From Salinimonas chungwhensis DSM 16280 (GTDB taxonomy: Bacteria; Pseudomonadota; Gammaproteobacteria; Enterobacterales; Alteromonadaceae), in NCBI RefSeq assembly GCF_000378185.1, contig NZ_KB899389.1, positions 1-64,000 of the forward strand: a stretch of DNA of 64,000 nucleotides, read 5' to 3'. The translations under genes were made by a program, and so were the position numbers. Below, one piece after another: positions 45,478-55,185 of the stretch (positions are counted from its first letter, which is position 1; the number at the start of each line of letters is the position of its first letter). The notes beneath the pieces are model-generated. The model saw only the letters and a list, made by a program, of their open reading frames with translations. It did not search any database and had not been told where the DNA came from.

Positions 45478-47426
45478 TACCAGTCACTCCGATCTGTCGG
45501 TGGACGCCGCTGCTGACGGCGTTGTGCTTCCAGTTGCATTTTCCGTTTCAGCAAATAAGCCGGATCATCGGGTATTCTTCGCTTTAGCTTTTCAAGCCGC
45601 TCAAGATTTTCTTTTTCTGCGTCGGTCAGTTCGGCCGGTCCGGCAGACATGGCTTGTTGCTGATTATCCTGCATAGCATTCTGCTCGGGTTTGTTTTCGC
45701 CAGAACGACCTTGGTTCTGTGGCCCATCTTGCTCGGACTGATTTTCGTTGTCTTTGCGCTGTGATTCAGCAGACTCGGGGGGAGGATTTTGTTGATCTGC
45801 CTGAGACTGTTCATCTGAATCCTGCGAAGAAGCCGACTTGTTTTGCTGCGCCGACTCTTCCGGGGTTTGCTGCGATTGACTGTCCTGTTGATTCTGTTGA
45901 TTGCCCTCAGACTTATTCTGATCCGCTTGGGAATTATTCTGACTACTATTCTGCTGATTCTGCTGATTCTGCTGATTCTGCTGATTCTGCTGATTCTGCT
46001 GATTCTGCTGACTTTCCTGTTGTTCCAGTAATTTTTCAACCAGCGCTTTATTTTCAACCGCATCCTGATTGTCAGGGTTCAGCTCAAGGGATGCATCATA
46101 CGCCTCAATCGCCCTCTTATACTGTTGCAGCTGAGCCAGTGCGTTGCCTCTGTTATAGTGTGCATCGGCTGTATTTAGCGTGCTATACAATTCGCTGGCT
46201 TGTTCATAATTACCGGCTTTGTAATATGCAGCGGCTTGCAGGGCCGGCGACTCAAACGTCTTCGCTGCTCGAGAATAAGCCTTATTGTTGTAAAGCAAAT
46301 CACCCTGTTGGTCGGCATTATTAAACGCTTTTTGCCACCAGTTGAGTGTGGCTGTCTCTTCAGATTGAGCCATCGCTGGCGCAGGCTGCCCTGTTGTATA
46401 GACAAGCAGTAAAACACTGAATATCAGGCCGCGTCTGAATAACAAGGCGAGCAGGGGAAGACACACAAGTACAACAAATGGTCCCAGTTCCTGCCATTTA
46501 TCACCGCTGGTGCGTTGGTTCTCTTTTGCTTCACCGGCTGCCGATGCCTGTTCGTTTAAAACATTAGCAAGAGCAGCCACATCACCATCATCTGAGGTAA
46601 TTGATGTGTAAACTCCGTTACCGGCCTTCGCCAGAGTCTGTAGACGATCTTCTGACAACTGCGGTATAACAATTTGGCCGCGGCGATCCTTCAGCAACTC
46701 GCCATTAGCCTGCTTTATCGGTGCGCCATCCTGCGTTCCAACGCCAAGAATGTTGAGCGAATAGGGCATTTGGCTGACATACTCTCTTAATTCAGCCATA
46801 CGATCCAGAGCCACACCGTCAGTGATCCAGAAAATATTCCCCTGCTGGTAACCGGCGTTATTTAAAAGCTCTGCTGCCGTTTGGAAACCAATAAGCGGAT
46901 CACTGCCAGACACTGGCATTATTTCAGGGCTCAGACTCGGCAGTAAACTAGCCAGATTTCGATAATCGGCGGTGAGCGGGCTGATGGTAAAGGCGTCGCC
47001 GGCATAGGCGACGAGACCGGTTTCTCCCTCATTGATTGCCTTAACCAGGTCTATAGCTTTGTATTTAGCGCGAGTCAGGCGATCAGGCGATATATCGGTA
47101 GCCCGCATAGACAACGACATATCCATCACCACCACCTGACCAGCTTTTAACTGATAAACCGGCTGGGGCAAGCGCTCCCAGGTCGGACCGGCCAGTGCAA
47201 TAGTTGCCAGCAACCAGAGTAAACCAACACTGGTGGGTAACAGGCTACCAGTCTTGCTGTCCCGACCACTGACCATCTGTGAGTAAAGATGCCCGGCAAT
47301 CACTCCCTGCCACCCAGACTGTTGTTGGTGTGCGCGCCTGAATAACATTACCAGAATGCCAAGAGGAATGAGCATCAACAACCAATCGGGCCGTAAAAAG
47401 TGAAAATCCTGCCATGGAATATTCAT
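45477..47426 (-). CDS. batB: BatB/BatC fusion: membrane von Willebrand factor A domain plus TPRs and Gln/Asn-rich tail
   Basis: 649 residues. Two N-terminal helices, a VWA domain (about 90-290) with MIDAS MDMSLSMRATD, two helices around 310-335, then TPRs (AAYYKAGNYEQASELYSTLN; AIEAYDASLELNPDNQDAVE). A Q/N-rich region of about 120 residues contains consecutive QQN triplets, and the tail is basic (QRRQQRRPPTDRSDW). In Bacteroides BatB and BatC are separate; here they are one chain. The ATG overlaps the batA stop by 4 nt. Confidence 0.9.
   Translation of the reverse strand: MNIPWQDFHFLRPDWLLMLIPLGILVMLFRRAHQQQSGWQGVIAGHLYSQMVSGRDSKTGSLLPTSVGLLWLLATIALAGPTWERLPQPVYQLKAGQVVVMDMSLSMRATDISPDRLTRAKYKAIDLVKAINEGETGLVAYAGDAFTISPLTADYRNLASLLPSLSPEIMPVSGSDPLIGFQTAAELLNNAGYQQGNIFWITDGVALDRMAELREYVSQMPYSLNILGVGTQDGAPIKQANGELLKDRRGQIVIPQLSEDRLQTLAKAGNGVYTSITSDDGDVAALANVLNEQASAAGEAKENQRTSGDKWQELGPFVVLVCLPLLALLFRRGLIFSVLLLVYTTGQPAPAMAQSEETATLNWWQKAFNNADQQGDLLYNNKAYSRAAKTFESPALQAAAYYKAGNYEQASELYSTLNTADAHYNRGNALAQLQQYKRAIEAYDASLELNPDNQDAVENKALVEKLLEQQESQQNQQNQQNQQNQQNQQNQQNSSQNNSQADQNKSEGNQQNQQDSQSQQTPEESAQQNKSASSQDSDEQSQADQQNPPPESAESQRKDNENQSEQDGPQNQGRSGENKPEQNAMQDNQQQAMSAGPAELTDAEKENLERLEKLKRRIPDDPAYLLKRKMQLEAQRRQQRRPPTDRSDW
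45949..46012. repeat. 9-bp tandem repeat encoding (QQN)n
   Basis: About seven near-perfect copies of TGCTGATTC in tandem. On the coding strand each unit is one Gln-Gln-Asn. The period is a multiple of three, so copy-number change alters length without frameshift. Confidence 0.9.
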
Positions 47427-48436
47427 TTTATACTCCTCTTTTTACTGGCGATGTATTGTTTAGCCTGCCATGCAACGCTGACAAAAATAATTACCATACT
47501 AAGGAGTAAGGCAGCAGCCAGTGGGTAAAAATACAACGCCGACAATGGTCGCATTTTCTGACTGTCGCCCTTGATTGGCTCCAGCTCATCCAGCCGTTCA
47601 TAAATTTTCTCCAGTTCACCACGGTTGCGGGCCCGGAAGTATTGGCCACCGGTTGCTGATGCAATGCCGGCCAACATTTCTTCATCCAGTTCTTGCGACG
47701 GATTAACCTGACGACTGCCAAAAAAGTTATCCACCACCATACTTTCAGCACCCACGCCAATGGTATAAATCGTAATTTCATTGGCGACAGCAAGCTCTTT
47801 GGCCTGAGCGGGCGTAATATTACCTGCCGTATTCTGACCATCAGTAAGCAGCACAAGCACCTTATTAGACTCTTCGCGTGCGTCCAGCCGTTTTACTGCA
47901 AGACCAATGGCATCCCCGATAGCTGTCCGTTCTCCGACAAGGCCAATGACTGCCTCATTTAAAAGTTGCGCTACTGTATTACGGTCAAAGGTCAATGGTG
48001 CCTGTAGATAGGCGGTGTCAGCAAACAGAATAAGTCCCAAACGGTCTGAGACACGTCGTTCAATGAAATCACTTAATACTGCTTTTGTCATAGTCAGCCG
48101 ATTGACCTGCTGGCCATTAATTTCCATGTCGCCCACTTTCATACTGCCTGACAGATCCACTGCCAACATCAGTTCGCGGCCTTCATTGGGGATACTGACT
48201 GGTTCTCCCAACCATTGGGGCCGGGCTGCTGCCAGCACACATAGCAACCAGATAACCCACAACAGGATATGCACAGGACGTCTGTTGACAATGCCTGGAG
48301 GTGACCCGGTTACCGCAGACAATCCCTGCGGGACACGTAATGCCGCTTTTGGAGACTGAGTCTGGGCAGGAAGCGCTCGCACCAGCAGGGGCAGGGGAAA
48401 TAGCAATAATGCCCACCACCATGCAAATTCAAACAT
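47423..48436 (-). CDS. batA: BatA-type von Willebrand factor A membrane protein
   Basis: 337 residues from the ATG of MFEFAWWWALLLFPLPLLVR, which overlaps the DUF4381 stop by 8 nt; a start 33 bases upstream is in frame but less fitting. Two N-terminal helices, a VWA domain with perfect MIDAS DLSGSMKVG (about 95-103) and TDGQNTAGN, and a C-terminal helix (YFYPLAAALLLSMVIIFVSV). Probable partner of BatB in a membrane complex. Confidence 0.92.
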   Translation of the reverse strand: MFEFAWWWALLLFPLPLLVRALPAQTQSPKAALRVPQGLSAVTGSPPGIVNRRPVHILLWVIWLLCVLAAARPQWLGEPVSIPNEGRELMLAVDLSGSMKVGDMEINGQQVNRLTMTKAVLSDFIERRVSDRLGLILFADTAYLQAPLTFDRNTVAQLLNEAVIGLVGERTAIGDAIGLAVKRLDAREESNKVLVLLTDGQNTAGNITPAQAKELAVANEITIYTIGVGAESMVVDNFFGSRQVNPSQELDEEMLAGIASATGGQYFRARNRGELEKIYERLDELEPIKGDSQKMRPLSALYFYPLAAALLLSMVIIFVSVAWQAKQYIASKKRSIK

Positions 48437-48941
48437 TGTTAGCTCCCGTTTCACGGACGCTGACAGCATGCTTGAACCTGGCTTTTTTTAACCAGTCCAA
48501 CGCGGCTTTCTGGCAACTGTTAAACAGGGTGGGGTCAGGCCTTGTTGGTTGATATAGCATATCCTGAAGCTCATTGAGCCTTTTTGCCATCTGTGGTTGC
48601 TGAGAGCGACTGACTCGTTCGACCATAAACTGGGTCCAGCGCTGACCATACAGTCCCGATAACGAATATCTTGGATAATACGCCAATGCGGCGCGTTTTA
48701 AGACCTGATTCATCTGACTGGGCCAGTCGTTACTCTTATCATCAATCTGCTTCATTTCACTAATAGCTTCTCGTCGTGGCATATTAAAGCGACGCTGACG
48801 CCGCCACCAAAAGAAAAGCCCCACGATAACAGCCAAAGCTAGTAGGCCAACCAACCACCAGCCCCAGGCTGCAGGCCAGGCCTGTGCTGATGTCTTGTGA
48901 ATATCATTCAACTGTGACAGAAGTTGCTGCTGTTCGTTCAT
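48429..48941 (-). CDS. DUF4381 family membrane protein of the Bat operon
   Basis: 170 residues from the ATG of MNEQQQLLSQLNDIH, 10 nt after the DUF58 stop. One membrane helix (WWLVGLLALAVIVGLFFWW, about 25-45) followed by a cytoplasmic helical domain with LYGQRWTQFM. DUF4381 is regularly found between DUF58 and batA; function unknown. Longer in-frame starts would run into the DUF58 gene. Confidence 0.87.
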   Translation of the reverse strand: MNEQQQLLSQLNDIHKTSAQAWPAAWGWWLVGLLALAVIVGLFFWWRRQRRFNMPRREAISEMKQIDDKSNDWPSQMNQVLKRAALAYYPRYSLSGLYGQRWTQFMVERVSRSQQPQMAKRLNELQDMLYQPTRPDPTLFNSCQKAALDWLKKARFKHAVSVRETGANNV

Positions 48942-48951
48942 ACTGCGTAAT

Positions 48952-49899
48952 TTAACCTGCATTAACCAGTTGTTGTTCCAAAGGTGAGCCGGCATCAATA
49001 TGCTGCAAGCTTATTCCAGCTTGCTCCAGCCGATCGTTAATGGCGTCAAAGTGCGCCCGTCGGGCTTGCTCGTATTGGCGGGACTGATGCGCATTACCTA
49101 GCTGCCAGGTTTGCCGGCTGGTACCATCGGTAACCACCACTTCGCGCTGCCCCGACGTGACCGGAAGGCTAAATTCCAACGGATCTGAGACCATCAGTGC
49201 CTTGGCTTCACAATGCCGGGATAAATGGGCCAGGTGCTGAGTAGCGGTCTCATCCAGTTGGTAAAAATCCGAGATGATATATACCAGACTACCTGGCCGG
49301 GCTACGCGGCGCAATCTGGCGCAGGCATCCTGAAAGTTCTGCCCGGCGGTGCCCGGGGCGCCGTTGATTCCGTCTGTCTGCATTTGTATCAATTCATGAC
49401 AAATCGCCAGAACTGCCTTACTGCGGGTCATGGGCTTGCATTCCTGATGACCTGATGCACCAAAAATCAACGCGCCAATTTTATCCCCCCGGTGCGCTGC
49501 AGCCCAGGCGATGAGCGCGGTCAGGTGAGCAGCCTGCACACTTTTAAGTAACAACTGGGTACCAAATTGCATGGAAGCGGACAAATCACACAATACAAAA
49601 ACCGGGCGTTCTCGTTCTTCACGATAAACTTTAGTGTGGGTCGTACCGGTACGCGCAGTTACCCGCCAGTCGATAGCCCGAATATCATCACCAGGCTGAT
49701 AATGCCTGGCTTCGTCAAACTCCATGCCGCGGCCTTTATGCTTGCTCAGATAAGCGCCGGAAATTGCGGCCTGCCTGTTTGCTGCCGGGGCCAGACTGAT
49801 CAGTTTGTGTAGCTCACGATATCTGAGCAATTCATCGGTAGACAGATGTATACCGTCAGTGCGAAGGGCATCAAGCCAGGGTCGGGGATCTGTCATCAC
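48952..49899 (-). CDS. DUF58 domain protein (Bat operon)
   Basis: 315 residues. The signature block GRGMEFDEARHYQPGDDIRA then IDWRVTARTG (about 55-85) is the DUF58 motif, followed by TKVYREERERPVFVLCDLSA with a VWA-like DLSASM. No membrane helix. Works with the adjacent MoxR ATPase, 3 bp upstream, in a chaperone-like pair known from MoxR/VWA systems; the client is unknown. Confidence 0.93.
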   Translation of the reverse strand: MMTDPRPWLDALRTDGIHLSTDELLRYRELHKLISLAPAANRQAAISGAYLSKHKGRGMEFDEARHYQPGDDIRAIDWRVTARTGTTHTKVYREERERPVFVLCDLSASMQFGTQLLLKSVQAAHLTALIAWAAAHRGDKIGALIFGASGHQECKPMTRSKAVLAICHELIQMQTDGINGAPGTAGQNFQDACARLRRVARPGSLVYIISDFYQLDETATQHLAHLSRHCEAKALMVSDPLEFSLPVTSGQREVVVTDGTSRQTWQLGNAHQSRQYEQARRAHFDAINDRLEQAGISLQHIDAGSPLEQQLVNAG

Positions 49900-49902
49900 G
49901 GC

Positions 49903-50859
49903 TCAGGGCACCGCCACAAGTTGTAAAATGCGATCCAGCACTTGATTTGTGGTGATTCCCTGGGCCTCAGCCTGATACGTTAAAATAATGCGATGACGTA
50001 AAACATTGTGCATTACTGCCTGAATATCATCCGGGCCAACAAAGTCGCGACCGGCAAGCCAGGCGTGAGCTCTGGCACATCTGTCCATGGCTATCGTGGC
50101 TCTTGGACTAACCCCGAACTCTATCCAGCTTTGCAACTCATCATCTATTGCTGAAGGTTCGCGGGTAGCGATAACAAGCTGTACAAGATAGGTTTCCAGC
50201 TCTGGTGCCATGTGCAACTCCAGAACCTCTTCCCGGGCTTTAAATATGTCAGCCTGAGACAATCTGGCCGGGGTAACAGGTGCATGACGGAGAGCCTCAC
50301 CCCGGGTGAGTTTGAGGATATCCAATTCTGTTTCTGCGCCAGGATAATCGATCTCCACATGCATCAGGAACCGGTCAAGCTGCGCTTCCGGTAAAGGATA
50401 AGTGCCTTCTTGCTCAAGGGGATTCTGCGTCGCCATTACCAGAAATAATCCCGGTAAAGGATAGGTTTTACTGCCCACGGTAATCTGCCGCTCAGCCATG
50501 GCTTCTAACAATGCCGACTGAACTTTTGCCGGTGCACGATTGATCTCATCGGCAAGCATCAGGTTATGAAAAAGGGGCCCTTGCTGAAAGACAAATTCGC
50601 CAGTCTCGGGGCGGTATATGTCTGTACCGGTCAAATCTGCCGGAAGCAGGTCCGGCGTAAACTGAACCCGGTGAAAGTCTGCATCTATTCCGGTTGCCAA
50701 TGCGTTAATGGCTCGGGTTTTTGCAAGCCCCGGTGGGCCCTCAACCAGCAGGTGACCATCGGCGAGTAACGCGATGAGCAAATTGCGGGTAAGCTGATGT
50801 TGGCCAATTATTTGAGAATCGAGATAAGCATGGAGTTGCTGAAACTGCTCTGCTGCCAT
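49903..50859 (-). CDS. moxR: MoxR-family AAA+ ATPase
   Basis: 318 residues. Walker A LLVEGPPGLAKTRAINALAT (about 35-54), Walker B LMLADEINRAPAKVQSALLE, sensor motif MATQNPLEQEGTYPLPEAQL then DRFLMH. First gene of the moxR-DUF58-DUF4381-batA-batB/C-batD operon. AAA+ proteins of this class remodel VWA-domain partners, and three such partners follow. Confidence 0.95.
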   Translation of the reverse strand: MAAEQFQQLHAYLDSQIIGQHQLTRNLLIALLADGHLLVEGPPGLAKTRAINALATGIDADFHRVQFTPDLLPADLTGTDIYRPETGEFVFQQGPLFHNLMLADEINRAPAKVQSALLEAMAERQITVGSKTYPLPGLFLVMATQNPLEQEGTYPLPEAQLDRFLMHVEIDYPGAETELDILKLTRGEALRHAPVTPARLSQADIFKAREEVLELHMAPELETYLVQLVIATREPSAIDDELQSWIEFGVSPRATIAMDRCARAHAWLAGRDFVGPDDIQAVMHNVLRHRIILTYQAEAQGITTNQVLDRILQLVAVP

Positions 50860-51173
50860 AATGTAGTTAATCCGTCACCTTAGGCGTAATAAGTAAGTTG
50901 TTCATATAAATTTAAGTATCGAAACAACAGACACTATTTTTCATATATGGTTCAAGAACGGTTCTTCAAGACCACTGGTGCTCAAATTAGCATAGAATTC
51001 AGCAGGGTTGTTATTGCTGCGCTAAATGTAAAATGTCGATGGCGTAAAATAATCGGGTGAATGAATCGTAAAAACCGGCTGAAAGGGTCAATTTGCTATT
51101 TCGATGATAGTCTGTAAAATCGGAATAATTACAGGTCAGACCACTTAAGTGTGGCACAAGAGTCAGGTAAATT
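50860..51173. other. Divergent promoter region between moxR and fadI
   Basis: 314 bp without a gene. Near fadI lies a FadR-like operator (51131-51146). GTTCAAGAACGGTTCTTCAA near 50950 contains a small palindrome (GAACGGTTC) whose role I cannot name. Promoters of both operons must lie here. Confidence 0.6.
51131..51146. promoter_or_regulatory. Possible FadR operator upstream of fadI
   Basis: ACAGGTCAGACCACTT contains the FadR core GGTC-N-GACC; the flanks agree only partly with the E. coli consensus. Its place 28 bp before the fadI start supports repression of beta-oxidation by FadR, as known in enterobacteria and vibrios. Confidence 0.5.
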
Positions 51174-52484
51174 ATGGCGACTAAACAACAAGTAACAACA
51201 CGTTCAGGAGACCGCATTGCAATTGTATCCGGTCTTCGCACGCCGTTTGCAAAGATGGCAACTTATTTTCATGGCGTTCCGGCCGTCGATCTTGGCAAGA
51301 TGGTGGTCAACGAGCTGCTTATTCGAAATGGTGTTTCGCCTGATCTGATTGACCAGGTGGTATATGGACAGGTTGTCCAGATGCCCGAAGCGCCGAACAT
51401 CGCCCGGGAAATTGTATTAGGTACCGGTATGAGCGTACACACTGACGCCTACAGTGTATCGCGGGCATGCGCAACCAGCTTCCAGTCAACCGTTAATATT
51501 GCCGAAAGTATGATGGCTGGCACAGTGCATGTAGGTATTGCCGGTGGCGCAGATTCCACCTCTGTTTCTCCGATTGGGGTATCTAAAAATCTGGCCCGGG
51601 CGCTGGTTGATATGCAAAAAGCGAAGTCAGTCGGTCAGAAAATGCAGATCTTCAGACGGCTTTCATTTAAGGATTTACTGCCAGTACCGCCGGCGGTGGC
51701 TGAGTACTCAACTGGCTTATCCATGGGACAAACCGCCGAGCAAATGGCAAAAAGTCATAATATCGCGCGTGAAGACCAGGATAAACTGGCGCATCGTTCA
51801 CATACGCTGGCTGCCCAAAGCTGGGAAGAGGGTAAGCTGGATGATGAAGTTATGACAGCCTATGCAGAACCGTTTAAAGATGCACTTAGCCGAGACAACA
51901 ATGTGCGCTTTGACTCCAGTTTGGAAGGGTACGCTAAGCCAAAACCTGTATTTGATAAAAAACACGGCTCGGTAACAGCTGCTAATGCCACGCCGCTGAC
52001 TGACGGAGCATCTGCGGTATTGATGATGACAGAGAGCAAGGCTAAAGAGCTTGGTTATACACCCTTAGGCTATATCAAAAGCTATGCATTCTCGGCGATT
52101 GATGTGTGGGAAGATATGCTGATGGGACCATCCTATGCCACACCCATTGCCCTTGATCGCGCGGGGATGACACTAAACGATCTTACCCTTATAGAAATGC
52201 ACGAAGCCTTTGCTGCACAAACACTGGCAAATATAAAAATGTTTGCCAGTGACAAGTTTGCCCGCGAGAAATTAGGCCGGGATAAAGCCACGGGCGAGAT
52301 TGATATGGATAAATTTAATGTGATGGGTAGCTCAATCGCTTACGGCCACCCTTTTGCAGCTACCGGCACACGTATGATTACCCAAATGCTCAACGAACTT
52401 AAACGCCGGGGTGGCGGTAGCGGACTGCTCACTGCCTGTGCAGCAGGCGGCCTGGGTGCCGCAATGATTGTGGAGACAGAATAA
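51174..52484 (+). CDS. fadI: 3-ketoacyl-CoA thiolase FadI
   Basis: 436 residues. Last step of fatty acid beta-oxidation. Acyl-accepting Cys99 ([11 protein letters not shown]), [11 protein letters not shown] with the general-base His, and near the C-terminus [12 protein letters not shown] with the second catalytic Cys. Longer than FadA and matching the FadI type, which pairs with FadJ; fadJ starts 2 nt after its stop. Confidence 0.96.
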   Translation: MATKQQVTTRSGDRIAIVSGLRTPFAKMATYFHGVPAVDLGKMVVNELLIRNGVSPDLIDQVVYGQVVQMPEAPNIAREIVLGTGMSVHTDAYSVSRACATSFQSTVNIAESMMAGTVHVGIAGGADSTSVSPIGVSKNLARALVDMQKAKSVGQKMQIFRRLSFKDLLPVPPAVAEYSTGLSMGQTAEQMAKSHNIAREDQDKLAHRSHTLAAQSWEEGKLDDEVMTAYAEPFKDALSRDNNVRFDSSLEGYAKPKPVFDKKHGSVTAANATPLTDGASAVLMMTESKAKELGYTPLGYIKSYAFSAIDVWEDMLMGPSYATPIALDRAGMTLNDLTLIEMHEAFAAQTLANIKMFASDKFAREKLGRDKATGEIDMDKFNVMGSSIAYGHPFAATGTRMITQMLNELKRRGGGSGLLTACAAGGLGAAMIVETE

Positions 52485-52485
52485 A

Positions 52486-54654
52486 ATGACTGAACAAACC
52501 ACTACAACAGAAAACGAAAGCCAAAACCAAAACAAACAGACTGCTTTTGCGCTCAAACGTCAGGACAATGGCGTAGCTGTCTTGACGATTGACGTTCCCG
52601 GGGAGTCAATGAACACCCTAAAGGCAGAATTTGGTGAGCAGATTAATGCCGTGCTGGATGAGATTGATGCTGATAAAAGCATTAAGGGGGTGGTGCTGGT
52701 CAGTGGCAAGAAAAAATCGTTTGTCGCAGGTGCTGATATTTCGATGCTGGCCAAGTGCGAAAGTGCCGCAGATGCTCAAAAGCTTGCCAAAGATGGCCAG
52801 GATGTATTCAATCGAATAGAAAAAATGCGCGCTACCTTTGTGGCTGCAATCCATGGTCCCGCATTAGGCGGTGGTCTGGAGTTGGCGCTGGCTTGTCATT
52901 ATCGGATATGTACAGACGATGATGCCACTCAGGTCGGCTTACCTGAAGTGCAGCTGGGACTGCTTCCCGGTAGCGGAGGTACGCAACGGTTACCTCGTCT
53001 GATTGGTATCCAGCAGGCGATGAAGATGATGTTAACAGGCTCATCAGCCCGGGCAAAGCAAGCTAAAAAGTACGGTATTGTAGATGAAATGGTACCTGAA
53101 ACTGTTTTGCTTGAAGTCGCCGAAAAATATGCCCTGAAGCGTAAGCCTGAGCGTGACGACCCGCAAAAAGGGTTTATGAATAAGTTGCTCGAGGGGAATA
53201 GTCTTGGGCGAGGCATGGTGTTTAAAAAGGCGCGAGAACAGACTCAAAGCAAAACCAAAGGTAATTATCCGGCCCCGATGAAAATTATCGACGTCATCGA
53301 AACGGGCATGGATGAAGGCATGGCCGCAGGCTTACGCGCTGAGGCTAAAGCATTTGGTGAGCTGGTAATGACGCCGGAATCCTATCAACTGCGCCAGATT
53401 TTCTTTGCCACCACCGAAATGAAAAAAGAAAATGGCGTGAAAGGTGTTGAGCCTCGCAAAGTGAAAAAAGCGGGAATACTTGGCGGTGGCTTGATGGGTG
53501 GTGGAATAGCCTATGTCACTGCCACCAAAGCATCAGTTCCAGCCAGGATAAAAGACATCAAGCCAGATGGCATTGCCCATGCGATGAAATATAGCTATGA
53601 CCTTCTAAATAAAAAAGTCAAAAAAGGTTATATGCGCAAAACCGCTATGCAAAAGCAGATGTCGTTGTTGACAGGTACGCTGGATTATCGCGGTTATCAG
53701 GATGCAGATATTGTCATTGAAGCAGTGTTTGAAGATGTTTCACTTAAGCAAAAGATGGTTGCTGATATTGAAGCAAACTGTAATGACAATACGGTATTTG
53801 CCTCAAATACGTCATCAATTCCTATTGGTCAGATTGCAGCGGAGGCGCAGCGTCCCCAAAACGTAATTGGTCTGCACTATTTTTCGCCGGTGGATAAAAT
53901 GCCTTTGGCTGAAGTCATTGCCCACGAAAAAACTTCCGATGAGACCATTTCCACCACGGTTGAATTTGCCCGCAAACAGGGTAAAACACCGGTGGTAGTA
54001 AAAGATGGGGCTGGGTTCTACGTCAACCGCATTCTGGCGCCTTACATGAACGAAGCGGCTAATCTGTTGCTTGAGGGTGAGCCAATTGACCATATCGATA
54101 AATCTCTGGTCAAATTTGGTTTTCCGGTAGGTCCGGTAAAGCTGCTGGATGAAGTAGGTATTGATGTGGGTACTAAAATCATACCGATACTGGTTGATGC
54201 TTTTGGTGACCGATTCACAGCACCAGGGGCGTTTGATAAAGTTTTAGAAGATAATCGTAAGGGAAAGAAAAACGGCAAAGGGTTTTATAAGTACGATGAT
54301 AGTAAAGATTCAGGAAAAGAGGTTGATGAAAGTATCTATAGCCTACTGAATATTGAACCATCATCTTCTAAAAGTGAGCAGGAAATTGCTGAGCGCTGTG
54401 TTTTAATGATGCTGAATGAAGCTGCCCGGTGTTTGGATGAGGGCGTTATCAGAAATCCTCGCGATGGCGATATCGGTGCGATCTATGGCATTGGCTTCCC
54501 CCCGTTTTTAGGTGGACCCTTCCATTATATGGACGCCTTGGGCATCGACACCGTAGTGGAGAAATTGTCACAGTATGCAGAAAAAGTCTCTGGTAAATTT
54601 TCACCTTGTGAATTGCTTACCTCGATGAAAGAGCAAGGCAAGACCTTCTACTAA
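52486..54654 (+). CDS. fadJ: Fatty oxidation complex alpha subunit FadJ
   Basis: 722 residues from the ATG of MTEQTTTTENES. The N-terminal enoyl-CoA hydratase has AAIHGPALGGGLELALACHY and GLPEVQLGLLPGSGGTQRLP with catalytic Glu residues. The C-terminal 3-hydroxyacyl-CoA dehydrogenase has an NAD fold (GILGGGLMGGGIAY) and GLHYFSPVDKMPLAEVIAHE with the catalytic His. The first 20 residues are a low-complexity Thr/Gln/Asn leader. Operon with fadI. Confidence 0.96.
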   Translation: MTEQTTTTENESQNQNKQTAFALKRQDNGVAVLTIDVPGESMNTLKAEFGEQINAVLDEIDADKSIKGVVLVSGKKKSFVAGADISMLAKCESAADAQKLAKDGQDVFNRIEKMRATFVAAIHGPALGGGLELALACHYRICTDDDATQVGLPEVQLGLLPGSGGTQRLPRLIGIQQAMKMMLTGSSARAKQAKKYGIVDEMVPETVLLEVAEKYALKRKPERDDPQKGFMNKLLEGNSLGRGMVFKKAREQTQSKTKGNYPAPMKIIDVIETGMDEGMAAGLRAEAKAFGELVMTPESYQLRQIFFATTEMKKENGVKGVEPRKVKKAGILGGGLMGGGIAYVTATKASVPARIKDIKPDGIAHAMKYSYDLLNKKVKKGYMRKTAMQKQMSLLTGTLDYRGYQDADIVIEAVFEDVSLKQKMVADIEANCNDNTVFASNTSSIPIGQIAAEAQRPQNVIGLHYFSPVDKMPLAEVIAHEKTSDETISTTVEFARKQGKTPVVVKDGAGFYVNRILAPYMNEAANLLLEGEPIDHIDKSLVKFGFPVGPVKLLDEVGIDVGTKIIPILVDAFGDRFTAPGAFDKVLEDNRKGKKNGKGFYKYDDSKDSGKEVDESIYSLLNIEPSSSKSEQEIAERCVLMMLNEAARCLDEGVIRNPRDGDIGAIYGIGFPPFLGGPFHYMDALGIDTVVEKLSQYAEKVSGKFSPCELLTSMKEQGKTFY

Positions 54655-54671
54655 AGCCAGTTAGTTTAGAG

Positions 54672-54727
54672 CCGGCAATCAAACGTGGTCATTTAAACAA
54701 AGCCCGTTTGTCTGCCGGTTTTTTTGG
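54672..54727 (+). terminator. Intrinsic terminator after fadIJ
   Basis: CCGGCA-ATCAAACG pairs with CGTTTGTC-TGCCGG around a long loop and is followed by seven T. Confidence 0.75.
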
Positions 54728-54913
54728 TTGTGGACCTGATCCGCCCAAAAGATTTTCTGCTCTGCTTATCCTGCTAACGTAGCAATCGGATCTCTCCATC
54801 CCTCTTGCATTAAACCTTTCATTATCCCTAAGCCCAGGTAGTGGATATCTGTGATTAAAATACGTACAATATGTGCCCGCCTAATCTAAGCAGTTGTTTC
54901 AGGAGTTGTGGTT

Positions 54914-55129
54914 TTGTTACTTGTATTATGGCCGGTGTGGCTTGTTGTGGTGTCGATCCTTTCCAGCGGCTATTTTTATGTGGAAGCGACAAAATCAGGT
55001 ATGAAAAGAAAAAACTGGGCGCTGGCCGGGCTGGTATTAGGGCCTATGCTGTTCCCACTATTTACTATTCATCGGTTTATTTTATTAAAAAAGAATCTGA
55101 ACCGTGCGGATATTTGGTTGAATGTGTAA
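54914..55129 (+). CDS. Small two-helix membrane protein of unknown function
   Basis: About 71 residues. AGGAG (54901-54905) suits a TTG at 54914 (8-nt spacing); GTG at 54908 would be too close. The first membrane helix is LLVLWPVWLVVVSILSSGYF and the second LAGLVLGPMLFPLFTIHRFI, separated by basic KSGMKRKN, and the tail is LLKKNLNRADIWLNV. No family recognised. Convergent with the small exported protein, with a shared hairpin between. Confidence 0.7.
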   Translation: MLLVLWPVWLVVVSILSSGYFYVEATKSGMKRKNWALAGLVLGPMLFPLFTIHRFILLKKNLNRADIWLNV

Positions 55130-55143
55130 GCCTGTAGATGGAA

Positions 55144-55171
55144 CCAGAAGAGGCTATCTCGCCTCTTCTGG
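55144..55171. terminator. Bidirectional hairpin between two small genes
   Basis: CCAGAAGAGGC-tatctc-GCCTCTTCTGG is a perfect 11-bp stem between convergent small ORFs. No strong T-run. Confidence 0.6.
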
Positions 55172-55185
55172 CTGAAATTATGTGC

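Noticed and set aside
45626-46324. Repetitive frames (SADSADSAD, ILLILLILL, RISRISRIS) opposite or beside batB/C
   Set aside because: Shadows of the 9-bp repeat; the QQN frame continues the VWA/TPR protein.
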